Of a DNA stretch of 64,000 bases, positions 26,280 to 33,911 are shown in pieces. The translations under genes were made by a program, and so were the position numbers. The stretch lies in contig NZ_QMDX01000012.1 in the NCBI RefSeq assembly GCF_007421925.1, positions 42,910-106,909 on the forward strand, given 5' to 3'. Within the stretch, counting starts at the first letter, position 1. Every line of letters starts with the position of its first letter. Below the pieces are notes generated by a model, which did no database searches, was not told the DNA's origin, and saw only the letters and a program-made list of their open reading frames with translations. The DNA comes from Haloglomus irregulare. GTDB lineage: Archaea; Halobacteriota; Halobacteria; Halobacteriales; Haloarculaceae.

Positions 26280-26992
26280 CCGCGGCCGCGATGACCTTCG
26301 TGTTCGGCGCCGTCTCGCTGGTCGTCGGGGTCGCGATAGCACTCCGACTCGTCACCGGGGATTCGGAGATCGCCGACGCCGGCCGCGTCCGGCCGCTCGT
26401 CCTCATTCCGGGTGTCGCCGCCGTCGCCTACGTCGTCATGGCACTCGGCATCGGCACGGTGACGATCGGGTCGGAAACCATCGTCGTGCCGCGGTACGTC
26501 GACTGGTTGCTCACGACCCCGATCATGATCGGCTACGTCGGCTACGTGGCGGGCGCGCCCCGGCGCTGGATCGCCGCGGCTGCCGGCGGGATCGCCGCCG
26601 TCATCGTCGTCGGCGCCGCGGCGACGGTCACCACCGGGCTCGCGAAATGGGGGCTGTTCGGGCTCTCCTCGCTCGTCCAGCTCGGCGTCTTCGGGGTGCT
26701 CTATCTGGTGTACCCCAGACACGCGGCCGAACGGCCAGGGCGCCGGGAGCTGTTCTGGCTGCTCCAGACCCACGTCGGACTGCTGTGGCTGGCCTACCCC
26801 GTGATCTAGCTGTTCAGCCCGGCGGGTATCGGCGCGGTCACCGCGGACGCGGCGAACATGGTCATCGTGTACATGGACGTGGTGGCCAAGACGCCGTACG
26901 TCTACTTCGTCTGGACCCACCGCGACGCGTTCGCCGAGGGGACGAGCGCGCCGGAAGCGCCGGCCGAGTCCGGCGCCGCCGCCGGGGACTGA
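26276..26992 (+). pseudogene. sopI: Sensory rhodopsin I interrupted by an in-frame amber codon
   Basis: Read through one TAG (26807-26809, codon 178), the frame encodes a 238-position seven-helix retinal protein, matching sensory rhodopsin I in length. Diagnostic residues fall at the exact SRI numbers: Asp76 (counter-ion, in RYVDWLLTTP), Tyr87 at the bacteriorhodopsin Asp96 position, His166, Asp201, and retinal Lys205 (MDVVAKTPY). The TAG follows YPVI and precedes LFSPAG, where relatives have a tryptophan (Trp189 of bacteriorhodopsin, a retinal-pocket residue), so it is one base change from TGG. The protein ending at 26809 would be 177 residues, lacking helix G and the retinal lysine. No frameshift or other stop exists after it up to 26992. 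Alternatives: assembly error or readthrough. The upstream htrI is intact. Confidence 0.93.
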
Positions 26993-27044
26993 CCCGCGAC
27001 CACCGGCCGTCGCGTTCGCCGCGGGTCGGGCGGGGGTCAGGGAG

Positions 27045-27836
27045 TCAGGCGGCCAGCGCCGACACCACGCGCGAGGGGTTGTCGTCGAGCGCGCGCTTCA
27101 TCGCGTCCTGGGGGACCGAGCAGGTCAGCAGCGTCATCAGCGCCACGTTCGGGTGGGCCTCGCCGGCGCGGCTGGCGAACAGCACTCGGTCGGGATGCTC
27201 GCGGAGGGCGCGTTCGAGCAGCGCGCGCGAGCGCACCGTCCCGGTGTCGAGGTAGAGGTCGTCGTAGTCATCCAGCAGGTCGACCGCCGTGGCGAACAGC
27301 TCGCGCGTCCCCGGGTCCCCGCCCACACCGCCGAGGACGACGGGGAAGCCGCGGTCACAGAGGTCAGCGACCCGGGAGGGTGGGAACGACCGGCCGCCGG
27401 TCACCAGCGTCGGCAGGCCGACCTCAGCGAGGGCGCCGAGCGTCGCCTCCGTCGGGAGCCCGTCGCGGGTGGGGTCGAGCGCGAACCCGTGGAACCGGTC
27501 GTCGTAGCCGTACTGTGCCACCGAATCCGGACCGGGGTGGTCGCCCGTCCGCGGCCGGTCCGGGGCCGAGGGGTCGGGCGGCCGGGGGCCGGAGAGCCGC
27601 GCGAACGGGACGAACGGGCGGTCGACCGACCGCCGCGCGACGGCGTTGTTGGCCGTCAGGTAGCCCCCGTCGTCGGCACGGGCGGGCGGCGTGACGACGG
27701 CCCGGACGACGCCGGCCTGCCGGAGCTCCCGCTCCAGCCGGTCCGGCGCGACGGCGCGGCCCCGGGAGGCCTTTCGTTCGTCGACCAGCATCGCCCCGAC
27801 GTCGACGACCCGGAACCCGTGCTCCAGTTCGAGCAT
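27045..27836 (-). CDS. Amidohydrolase-like TIM-barrel protein
   Basis: A 263-residue protein of the amidohydrolase-related (amidohydrolase_2-like) type. It starts MLELEHGFRVVDVGAML. Barrel strands can be seen at VRAVVTP, FVPFARL, FHGFALDP, LPTLVTGG, FPVVLGGVGGD and DLYLDTGT, ending with RVLFASRAGEAHPN and DNPSRVV, a usual last-helix motif. The classical HxH metal motif after strand 1 is missing (VVDVGAML), so it may bind metal differently or not at all. The substrate is unknown. Confidence 0.72.
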   Translation of the reverse strand: MLELEHGFRVVDVGAMLVDERKASRGRAVAPDRLERELRQAGVVRAVVTPPARADDGGYLTANNAVARRSVDRPFVPFARLSGPRPPDPSAPDRPRTGDHPGPDSVAQYGYDDRFHGFALDPTRDGLPTEATLGALAEVGLPTLVTGGRSFPPSRVADLCDRGFPVVLGGVGGDPGTRELFATAVDLLDDYDDLYLDTGTVRSRALLERALREHPDRVLFASRAGEAHPNVALMTLLTCSVPQDAMKRALDDNPSRVVSALAA

Positions 27837-28131
27837 ACCGGACGGAGGGCACCGTAGCGCAAAACCGTTCCCCCGACCGCGTCCCCACGGACGGAGCCCG
27901 CGGTGGCACGCCGAACGTGTCAGGGGCGAACTACGTGCCGCCGATCCGATCTGCATGACCGCCGCTGCTGTGCGAGCGGGCCCCGGCTGTGGGCCGGAGC
28001 GGGGTCCTATCGGTTCCGGCAACTTCTGTCACCCGCGTTTGTATAACGACCCTTAATCACATAGCAGTGTACCAATTGTTTTGTCACACATATAGCGAGG
28101 TTTTACGGATGGTTCCCGGCGACTGTGGGTC

Positions 28132-28404
28132 ATGAGCACGACCCCGGAGGAGGCCGCAGCCGAGTCACCCCTGACGAACCCCGAGTTCCGCGAACAGCTG
28201 CGCGAACTCCCACCGAGCGCGAAGCTCGTCGCCAAGGTGCTCGAGGGGGCCTCCCCGCTCTCGCAGGGCCAGCTCGCCGAGGAGTCGCTCCTCCCCGACC
28301 GGACCGTCCGGTACGCCCTGAACCGGCTGGAGGAGGAGGAGCTCGTCGGGTCGCGCTACTCCTTCCACGACGCCCGCAAGCAGGTCTACTACCTCACGGA
28401 GTAA
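28132..28404 (+). CDS. MarR/ArsR-type winged-helix regulator
   Basis: A 90-residue single winged-helix domain: ELPPSAKLVAKVLEGASPL, SQGQLAEESLLPDRTVRYAL as helix-turn-helix (about 45-65), and a beta-hairpin wing GSRYSFHDARKQVYYL. It has no ligand-binding extension, so it is likely to be a DNA-binding-only regulator. The upstream 250 bases (27870-28131) are unusually AT-rich for this window, with an imperfect direct repeat CACATAGC / CACATATAGC at 28058 and 28087, which could be its own operator. Confidence 0.82.
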   Translation: MSTTPEEAAAESPLTNPEFREQLRELPPSAKLVAKVLEGASPLSQGQLAEESLLPDRTVRYALNRLEEEELVGSRYSFHDARKQVYYLTE

Positions 28405-28455
28405 CCCGTCGCCGCAACCGCCCACGCTTTTGCCCTCCACGCCGCACCTCCGGGT

Positions 28456-29241
28456 ATGAACCCCACCCGCGTCCCGCTGGAGGTGACCACCCGCGCCCCG
28501 ACCGGCCGGACGGCCGCCTACCTGCTCGGGGACGACGACGCCCTCCTCGTCGACCCCGCCGCCGAACGCGAGGACCTGGACGCCGCGCTCGCCGACCGCT
28601 CCGTCGCCCACGTCGCCGTTACCCACCACCACCCGGACCACGTCGCCGCCGTCGCCTCGTACGCGCGTGCCCATGATGCGACCGTCTGGGCCCGGTACGG
28701 TCGTGGGGACGCCTTCGAGGCCGCGACCGGTATCACGCCAGACCGGACGTTCGTCGACGGCACGACCATCCCCACCGGCGACGGGCCGGTTCACGTCGTG
28801 GACCTGCCGGGGCACGCGCCCGAACACGTCGGCTTCCGGTTCCCGGAGGACGACGCGACGGCGTACCTCGTCGGCGACCTCGCGGTGGCGGCCGGGAGCG
28901 TCGTCGTCGGCTCACCGGAGGGGGACATGCGCGCCTACGTCGCCTCGCTCCGTCGGCTCTGGGCCAGGGACCCCGAAACGCTCTACCCCTCGCACGGCCC
29001 CGTCATCGACGACACGCGGGAGACGTGCGCCCGTCTCATCGCCCACCGCCGGGACCGCGAGGAGCGCGTCCTCGCTGCGGTCCGGGACGGCGCCCGCACC
29101 CCGAGCGAGGTCACCGACGCCGCCTACGAGAAGGACCTCTCCGGGGTCCGCGACCTCGCCGAGGCGACCGTCGTCGCCCACCTGGAGAAACTCTCCGTCG
29201 AGGGGCAGCTCGTCTGGGACGGCACCGAGGTAACTCCGTAA
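28456..29241 (+). CDS. Metallo-beta-lactamase-fold hydrolase (LACTB2-like)
   Basis: A 261-residue MBL-fold enzyme. The metal-binding motif is THHHPDH (about 56-62), with further ligands in the LPGHAPEHVGF and VGDLAV segments (about 118 and 138). The C-terminal part (SLRRLWARDPETLYPSHGPVI, then a winged-helix-like RREEVLAAVRDG tail) is characteristic of LACTB2/glyoxalase-II-like proteins. It is probably a cytoplasmic hydrolase or ribonuclease; the substrate is unknown. It follows the HTH gene by 51 bases, so could be in one transcript. Confidence 0.88.
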   Translation: MNPTRVPLEVTTRAPTGRTAAYLLGDDDALLVDPAAEREDLDAALADRSVAHVAVTHHHPDHVAAVASYARAHDATVWARYGRGDAFEAATGITPDRTFVDGTTIPTGDGPVHVVDLPGHAPEHVGFRFPEDDATAYLVGDLAVAAGSVVVGSPEGDMRAYVASLRRLWARDPETLYPSHGPVIDDTRETCARLIAHRRDREERVLAAVRDGARTPSEVTDAAYEKDLSGVRDLAEATVVAHLEKLSVEGQLVWDGTEVTP

Positions 29242-29374
29242 TCGCGTCGGTAACTCCGCGGAGGCGCCGCTACGGAGCCAATCGAACGGATAGGCCCGGT
29301 ATCGCCCCGGTACGCACTGTGTAACGGGTTCTCACCACACAACCGTTATCCTGTTGCCGCCGATAGCCGGCGGC

Positions 29375-30052
29375 GTGTCGACGTTCGTCTCGCTGGTCGC
29401 CGGCATCGCCTTCGGCCTGGCGCTGGCGGCGCCGCCCGGGCCGATGAACGCGGTCATCGCCGAGGAGTCGGTGCTCCGGGGGTGGGGTGCGGGCTTCCGG
29501 GCCGGCCTGGGGGCCGCGACCGCCGACGCCTGCTTCCTCGTCCTCGCGGTCGTCGGCGCCGTGGCGTTCGTCCGGCGCTCGGCGCTCGTGACCGGCCTGA
29601 TGGTCGGGGTCGGCGGGATACTGATGCTCTACTTCGCCTACGGGGCCGTCGACGGCGCCCGCGAGCAGTTCACCGACGTCGAGGCCGCCCTCGACGAGTC
29701 GAGCCGCGGGTTCCGCAAGGCGTTCGTCCTCGCGCTCACCAACCCCTACCAGATCGTCTTCTGGCTCACGGTCGGCGTGGGCCTCCTCGAACCGGGGACC
29801 CTCGACGCGCTCGAACCGCTCTCGGCGGGGCTGGCCGGACTGCTGGTCGTCGAGACCGGGTCGCCGGCGCTGCTCGTGGGGCTCTTCGCGGGCATCGGCG
29901 TCTGGATCACCGGGTTCCCGGCCGCACTGGTGGGCGCTCGGCGGCGGATGGACCGCCTCGCTCCGGCGGTCGCCGGCATCAGCGCGGTCGTGCTGGCCGG
30001 CTTCGGCGTCTTCTATCTCGTCCGCGCGTTCCGGACGCTCTCGGGGCTGTGA
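29375..30052 (+). CDS. LysE-family transporter
   Basis: A 225-residue integral membrane protein with about six hydrophobic segments. The family signature AAPPGPMNAVIAEESVLRGW is at about 15-35, with later ALTNPYQIVFWLTVGVGLL and the C-terminal IWITGFPAALVGARRRM region. LysE exporters move amino acids or small solutes out of the cell. A GTG at 29375 is chosen as start (a TTG at 29354 is possible), as it places the first hydrophobic segment at the usual position. A CCGTTATCC TATA-like motif lies upstream at about 29342. Confidence 0.87.
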   Translation: MSTFVSLVAGIAFGLALAAPPGPMNAVIAEESVLRGWGAGFRAGLGAATADACFLVLAVVGAVAFVRRSALVTGLMVGVGGILMLYFAYGAVDGAREQFTDVEAALDESSRGFRKAFVLALTNPYQIVFWLTVGVGLLEPGTLDALEPLSAGLAGLLVVETGSPALLVGLFAGIGVWITGFPAALVGARRRMDRLAPAVAGISAVVLAGFGVFYLVRAFRTLSGL

Positions 30053-30080
30053 GCGGTTCTGCCCGACCTCACGGCGAGGG

Positions 30081-31880
30081 TCACCCGTGACGTCGCCGGA
30101 CTACCAGCCAGCCGACCAGCACCGCACCCGCGACCAGCGCCCCCGTCACGCCGAACCCGGGACCGTCCTCGAACGCGGCGCCCTCCGTCCCGTTACCCCC
30201 GCCGTCGAGGCGGCCGGACTCGGGCGTCGCCGTCGAACTGTCGGCGTCGTACGGGTCACTCCCCTGGGCCGACTCGTCGGCGTTGGTCACCCCGTCGCCG
30301 TCCACGTCGTCGCTCGTCGGGACCATCACCGTGGTCCCGTTGCGGCCGTAGAACGTCTCGACGCGGAGTGTGGCCTCCCCGGCTGGCAGGCGGACCGTCG
30401 CCGGGTCGCCGCCGGGGCCGCTCACGGCCGTCGTCGCCCCTGCGGGCCGGACCACCACCCCGACCTCGGGGTGGCGGACCGCCACCGGAATCCCGGCCGG
30501 GAGCGGCGTCGTCGCGAGCGGCACCCACTCGTCGCCACGGCGCCATTCGGCCGCCGCCGGGCCGGCGGTCGTGCCCGGCGCGGGGTAGGCGTCGGGGACC
30601 GGCCCCTGTGCGAGTTCGACCCCGGCGACGTGCCGGTCCAGCCAGGCGTCGTGGGACTCCCCCGCCGTCGCCGCGACCATCGACCGGAAGACCGCGTACG
30701 TGACGTTCCCCTCGGCCTCGTTCATCCGCCGGAAGACGTCCTGGAGCGTCCGCGACCCGTTCGTCGAGGCCCGGATGCGGCGGTCGAGCGCCGCCAGCGT
30801 CCGCGGCCCCTTCGTCGCCCGGACCCGGTACTGCGCGTCCGTCGTCCCCGTCAGCGTCGCGTCGCGGAACGACTCCGCCACCCGGAACCGCTCCCCGAAC
30901 CGCTCGCGGGGGATAGTGCCCCGCTGGTACGGCGCCAGCGACATGTAGTAGAACGCGCTGGCCTCCGTGAACCAGGTCGTGTCCGCGGCCAGCGTGTAGT
31001 TCTGTCGGGTGTGGACGTACTCGTGGACGAAGATGGGTTCGTTCACCCGGACCCCGTCGGCGTCGCTCCGGGTCGCCTCGTCGGCTGCGACCCAGAGGTC
31101 GGCGCCCGTCGCCAGCCCGCCAACGCCGCCCTCGCCGCCGTTCGCGCCCACGGGCGGCGGCGCGATGAACGCCGTCACGGCAGGGTCCCGCGCGCCCACG
31201 GAGAGCCCCTCGGCAACCCCGGCGAGCGTCCCCGCGTAGGTGGCCGGCTCGACCGGTGTCCCGACGACGGTCGGGTGGACGACGGTGAACCGCTGGCCCG
31301 CGGCCGACGCGTTCGCGACCCGGTAGTCGCCGAGGTACGCCATCGCCGCCCCGGCGTAGCCGTTCGGGACGGCGAACCGCCGCTCGTAGCTCGTCCCCCC
31401 GCGGCTCCGCCACGAGAACGCCGTATCGACGTCGGTCATGTCGACCAGCGCCCAGTCGTCGGTCGCCGCGAAGCGGACGCTGTTCCCGACCGTCCGGTTG
31501 ACCGGGGCGCGATACGTCAGCCCCGGCGCCGCCGTTCGCCCGTCCCACTCGTACGTCGTCCCCTCGGCCCGGTCGAACCCGTCCGTCCCGGTCACCTCGA
31601 CCGCCGCCGGCAGCGTGACGCGGAACGCCGTCGTCGCCGTCGTCACGCCGACCTCGAGCGCGACCCGGACCCGCCCGGGGTCGGCGCGGGTGAGTTCGTG
31701 ATGGACGACACCGTCGGGCGCGGGCGCCGTCGAACCCTCACGCGTGGTGTGGTCGGTCGCATCGCTGGGCGAGGTCACGGCGACCCCGTCGTCCGCGGGT
31801 ACTGCGGCCGCCGTCGCCGGGCCGACGGCGGTTGCCGCGAGGAGCAGCAGGACGAGCGTCACGGCCGGCGCGCGTCGCAT
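30081..31880 (-). CDS. Secreted, membrane-anchored gluzincin-type metalloprotease
   Basis: A 599-residue exported protein. Residues 1-25 are a Sec-type signal peptide (MRRAPAVTLVLLLLAATAVG). The zinc site is HEYVH at about 286-290, with the third ligand glutamate in WFTEASAFYYM (about 302-312): a HEXXH plus downstream WFxE pattern as in M1/M61-like peptidases. Late in the protein a Ca2+-binding thrombospondin-3-like loop appears (DDVDGDGVTNADES, about 538-551). It ends with one transmembrane segment (VTGALVAGAVLVGWLVV) and RRRHG, so the domain faces outside. The start at 31880 is decided by the signal peptide; the open frame continues into the tRNA region by accident. Confidence 0.85.
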   Translation of the reverse strand: MRRAPAVTLVLLLLAATAVGPATAAAVPADDGVAVTSPSDATDHTTREGSTAPAPDGVVHHELTRADPGRVRVALEVGVTTATTAFRVTLPAAVEVTGTDGFDRAEGTTYEWDGRTAAPGLTYRAPVNRTVGNSVRFAATDDWALVDMTDVDTAFSWRSRGGTSYERRFAVPNGYAGAAMAYLGDYRVANASAAGQRFTVVHPTVVGTPVEPATYAGTLAGVAEGLSVGARDPAVTAFIAPPPVGANGGEGGVGGLATGADLWVAADEATRSDADGVRVNEPIFVHEYVHTRQNYTLAADTTWFTEASAFYYMSLAPYQRGTIPRERFGERFRVAESFRDATLTGTTDAQYRVRATKGPRTLAALDRRIRASTNGSRTLQDVFRRMNEAEGNVTYAVFRSMVAATAGESHDAWLDRHVAGVELAQGPVPDAYPAPGTTAGPAAAEWRRGDEWVPLATTPLPAGIPVAVRHPEVGVVVRPAGATTAVSGPGGDPATVRLPAGEATLRVETFYGRNGTTVMVPTSDDVDGDGVTNADESAQGSDPYDADSSTATPESGRLDGGGNGTEGAAFEDGPGFGVTGALVAGAVLVGWLVVRRRHG

Positions 31881-31950
31881 ACCCACCCCTGACGAGCACG
31901 GAGTATGGCGCTTCTGGCCGCCGGCTGCGGCGCTGCCGGTCGACTGGAGC

Positions 31951-32027
31951 TGATGCGGGGGCAGACCGCTCCGAGACGGTCTTCCGCACGTTGGACGTGC
32001 GGGGGACGGGATTCGAACCCGTGGACC
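31951..32027. repeat. 77-bp direct repeat, copy 1 (tRNA-Leu 3' end plus flank)
   Basis: This stretch matches 32185-32261 with a single mismatch (C at 31962, A at 32196), offset 234 bases. It includes the last 30 bases of a tRNA-Leu (minus strand) and its downstream hairpin flank. The mismatch breaks one pair of the hairpin. Confidence 0.85.
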
Positions 32028-32157
32028 ACCGGAAGACGTTCCTGCTCGGTCGCTCCGCTCCCTGTGCGGGCTGCGACTTCCGAGGTCTCGTTCGGTCGCC
32101 TCCGGCGACACTCACGAGACCTCTACAGGAGCTGATCTCGAGTCCGCCGCCGTTTCC
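31998..32157 (-). pseudogene. Broken tRNA-Leu copy split by a 94-bp insertion
   Basis: The 3' part of a tRNA-Leu (31998-32027: T-arm and 3' acceptor strand) is identical to the intact gene. The anticodon-arm part (32118-32157) is present too, with changes that spoil the anticodon stem and turn the loop to CTCGAGA. Between them are 94 extra bases, and the junction base run GACC occurs on both sides (32024-32027 and 32118-32121). The 5' acceptor and D arm are lost. It cannot yield a working tRNA. Confidence 0.8.
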
Positions 32158-32184
32158 GGAACTAATCGGGTGGCCTCGTCAGGA

Positions 32185-32261
32185 TGATGCGGGGGAAGAC
32201 CGCTCCGAGACGGTCTTCCGCACGTTGGACGTGCGGGGGACGGGATTCGAACCCGTGGACC
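32185..32261. repeat. 77-bp direct repeat, copy 2
   Basis: The second copy of the repeat at 31951-32027, in the same direction. It contains the 3' portion of the intact tRNA-Leu and the hairpin at 32194-32219. Confidence 0.85.
32194..32219 (-). terminator. Hairpin after tRNA-Leu
   Basis: A perfect 9-bp stem, GGAAGACCG (32194-32202) with CGGTCTTCC (32211-32219), 8-base loop, lies 12 bases past the tRNA 3' end on the transcribed strand. It may stop transcription or guide 3' processing. There is no T tract directly after it. Confidence 0.5.
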
Positions 32262-32315
32262 TCTACAGGAGCGGATCTTGAGTCCGCCGCCGTTTCCAGG
32301 CTTGGCTACCCCCGC
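32232..32315 (-). tRNA. tRNA-Leu (anticodon CAA)
   Basis: An 84-base class II tRNA on the minus strand. The acceptor stem GCGGGGG (from 32315) pairs with CCCCCGC, discriminator A at 32232. The anticodon arm is GCGGA-CTCAAGA-TCCGC, giving anticodon CAA (reads UUG). There is a long variable arm and a standard T arm (GGTTCGAATCC). No intron is present and CCA is not encoded, as usual in haloarchaea. Confidence 0.93.
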
Positions 32316-32414
32316 GCGCACCTTTGAGTCCGGCGCTGTCGGTCAAAACGGTTGTGGACCGGACGGGGCGGACCCGACCGCACCGCTGAAGCGGGCCCCG
32401 CCCGTACTGGTGGT

Positions 32415-32879
32415 ATGACGAAGCCGCCACACCTCTACCGGGACCCGGAGCCCGAGAACCGCGACGACCTCCGGCTGGACATCGCGGTCGGGAGCGGTCG
32501 CCGGCGGCTGGAGCTCTCGGACCGGGTCGTGTCGCTGCTCGTCGACGACCTCGAGTACGAGCCGCCGGAGGTCGTTCCCTTCCTGCTGGCGCGGGCGTTC
32601 GTGCTGGCGGGCGGCGCGACGCTCGGCGAGCGCGACGGCAACGGCGAGCGGGACCTCTCATGGCGCCTGGGCGGTGCCGACGGCGGCCGGGAGCCCACGA
32701 CCACCGACCTCGAGCGGTTGGCCTCGTATCTCGAGGCCGTGGAGGTGCCGAGCCGGTCCCTGAAGCCGCTTCGCGAGCTGGTCCGGTCGACGCGGCTGTC
32801 CGAGGCCTGTGACCCCGAGGACCTGCAGGACCGCTCCGAGCGCGTCAACCGGCTCCGCGACATCGCGACGGACCTCTGA
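32415..32879 (+). CDS. Conserved haloarchaeal hypothetical protein
   Basis: A 154-residue acidic protein I cannot name. It begins MTKPPHLYRDPEPENRDDLRLD and is otherwise helical. One mildly hydrophobic helix (VPFLLARAFVLAGGATLG, about 56-73) is probably buried rather than transmembrane. The C-terminal half has regularly spaced Arg/Leu/Glu. No cysteines in metal motifs. It lies 100 bases past the tRNA-Leu on the opposite strand. Confidence 0.65.
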   Translation: MTKPPHLYRDPEPENRDDLRLDIAVGSGRRRLELSDRVVSLLVDDLEYEPPEVVPFLLARAFVLAGGATLGERDGNGERDLSWRLGGADGGREPTTTDLERLASYLEAVEVPSRSLKPLRELVRSTRLSEACDPEDLQDRSERVNRLRDIATDL

Positions 32880-32896
32880 GTCGCGGGCGGACGGTC

Positions 32897-33091
32897 TCAG
32901 GCGACGAGGCGGACCTCGCAGCCCGGGCACTCCGGCTCGTCGAGCAGTTGCTGGCTCGCCAGGTCGTCGACGCAGATGCGGCAGTAGTAGGCTCCACAGT
33001 CGGGGCACCGCTCGCCCCCTGGGACCCCGACCTCGACCGCGTCCCCACACCGCTCGCACTCGACCGTATCGGTCGCCGCATCGACGTCCAT
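32897..33091 (-). CDS. Small double zinc-ribbon protein
   Basis: A 64-residue protein with CERCGD (about 12-17), CPDCGAYYCRIC (about 29-40) and CPGCEV (about 55-60): seven cysteines in CxxC units, enough for two treble-clef or RING-like zinc sites. Such small zinc proteins are abundant in haloarchaea; their partners are mostly unknown. The start at 33091 removes an unrelated upstream extension. It is convergent with the gene before it, 17 bases apart. Confidence 0.82.
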   Translation of the reverse strand: MDVDAATDTVECERCGDAVEVGVPGGERCPDCGAYYCRICVDDLASQQLLDEPECPGCEVRLVA

Positions 33092-33344
33092 GCGCCGTGG
33101 TTGCACGGCCCACGGCAAGAAGCTTCGGCCACCCGAGTCGGGACCGATCGGCCGGAGGACATAGACGGGCACGGCGGGGTCGCGACGACACCCGGAGGCG
33201 ATATCGGCCGGCGTCCGGAGTGCAGTCGCAAGCCGAACCGGAGCGTGAGCGGGCGGCGATGCCCCACTGCTGACGCGGGGGACTCAAGCGGTCGTCGGCC
33301 GCGGCCACCGACGGCGTTACGTCGGTCGCGCCGGAAACCGGGGT

Positions 33345-33839
33345 ATGGACGACCACACCCGCGATACGAGCGTCGGGCCGCCGCCACGGGGCGACCCTGC
33401 GGGTTGGTCGGCGACCCGCGGTGCCTCGAACGGCTGGGAGCACGGCACCCTCCGCCGCGCGACCGTCCACGGCGTCCGCCTCTACAACGCCGGCGAGTTC
33501 CACGAGTCGCACGACTGCTTCGAGGACGAGTGGTATAACTACGGCCGTGGGTCAGTCGAGAGCAAGTTCCTGCACGGGATGGTCCAGGTCGCCGCCGGCG
33601 CGTACAAGCACTTCGACTTCGACGATGACGACGGGATGCGCTCGCTGTTCCGCACCGCCCTCCAGTACTTCCAGGGCGTCCCGCGTGACTACTACGGCGT
33701 CGACGTGCTGGACGTCCGGACGGTCCTGACGAACGCGCTGGAGGACCCGGCGGCGCTACACGGCTGGCGGATCACGTTGGACGACGGAACGCCAGAGGCG
33801 ACGGACGCTGACCACAGGTACGCCGAGTCACTGGAGTGA
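33345..33839 (+). CDS. DUF309-family protein
   Basis: A 164-residue protein with the DUF309 signature [22 protein letters not shown] (about 46-67; conserved His and Glu residues) and the following [19 protein letters not shown]. This is a small all-helical family found across bacteria and archaea, function unknown. The conserved His/Glu cluster suggests metal or nucleotide binding. The first 35 residues are a disordered Gly/Pro-rich extension. No neighbour gives a clue. Confidence 0.87.
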   Translation: MDDHTRDTSVGPPPRGDPAGWSATRGASNGWEHGTLRRATVHGVRLYNAGEFHESHDCFEDEWYNYGRGSVESKFLHGMVQVAAGAYKHFDFDDDDGMRSLFRTALQYFQGVPRDYYGVDVLDVRTVLTNALEDPAALHGWRITLDDGTPEATDADHRYAESLE

Positions 33840-33883
33840 GCGGGACGGGGCCTCCGCGGCGGGGACGCAGGCTCCCCGAACCG

Positions 33884-33890
33884 TTATTCG
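33884..33890 (+). promoter_or_regulatory. TATA-like box for the FAD disulfide reductase gene
   Basis: TTATTCG lies 22-28 bases before the ATG at 33912. Its position fits an archaeal promoter with a very short leader. Confidence 0.4.
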
Positions 33891-33911
33891 GCTTCCGCAC
33901 GGTAATTTCGT

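Noticed and set aside
26807..26809. TAG in sopI as pyrrolysine
   Set aside because: Pyrrolysine use is known from methanogens and some bacteria, no pyl genes are in the window, and the expected residue here is Trp, not a catalytic amine residue. Many genes in the window use TAG as ordinary stop.
30087..31892. 601-codon frame antisense to the metalloprotease
   Set aside because: Arg/Pro-rich mirror of a clearly identified gene with signal peptide and zinc motif on the minus strand.
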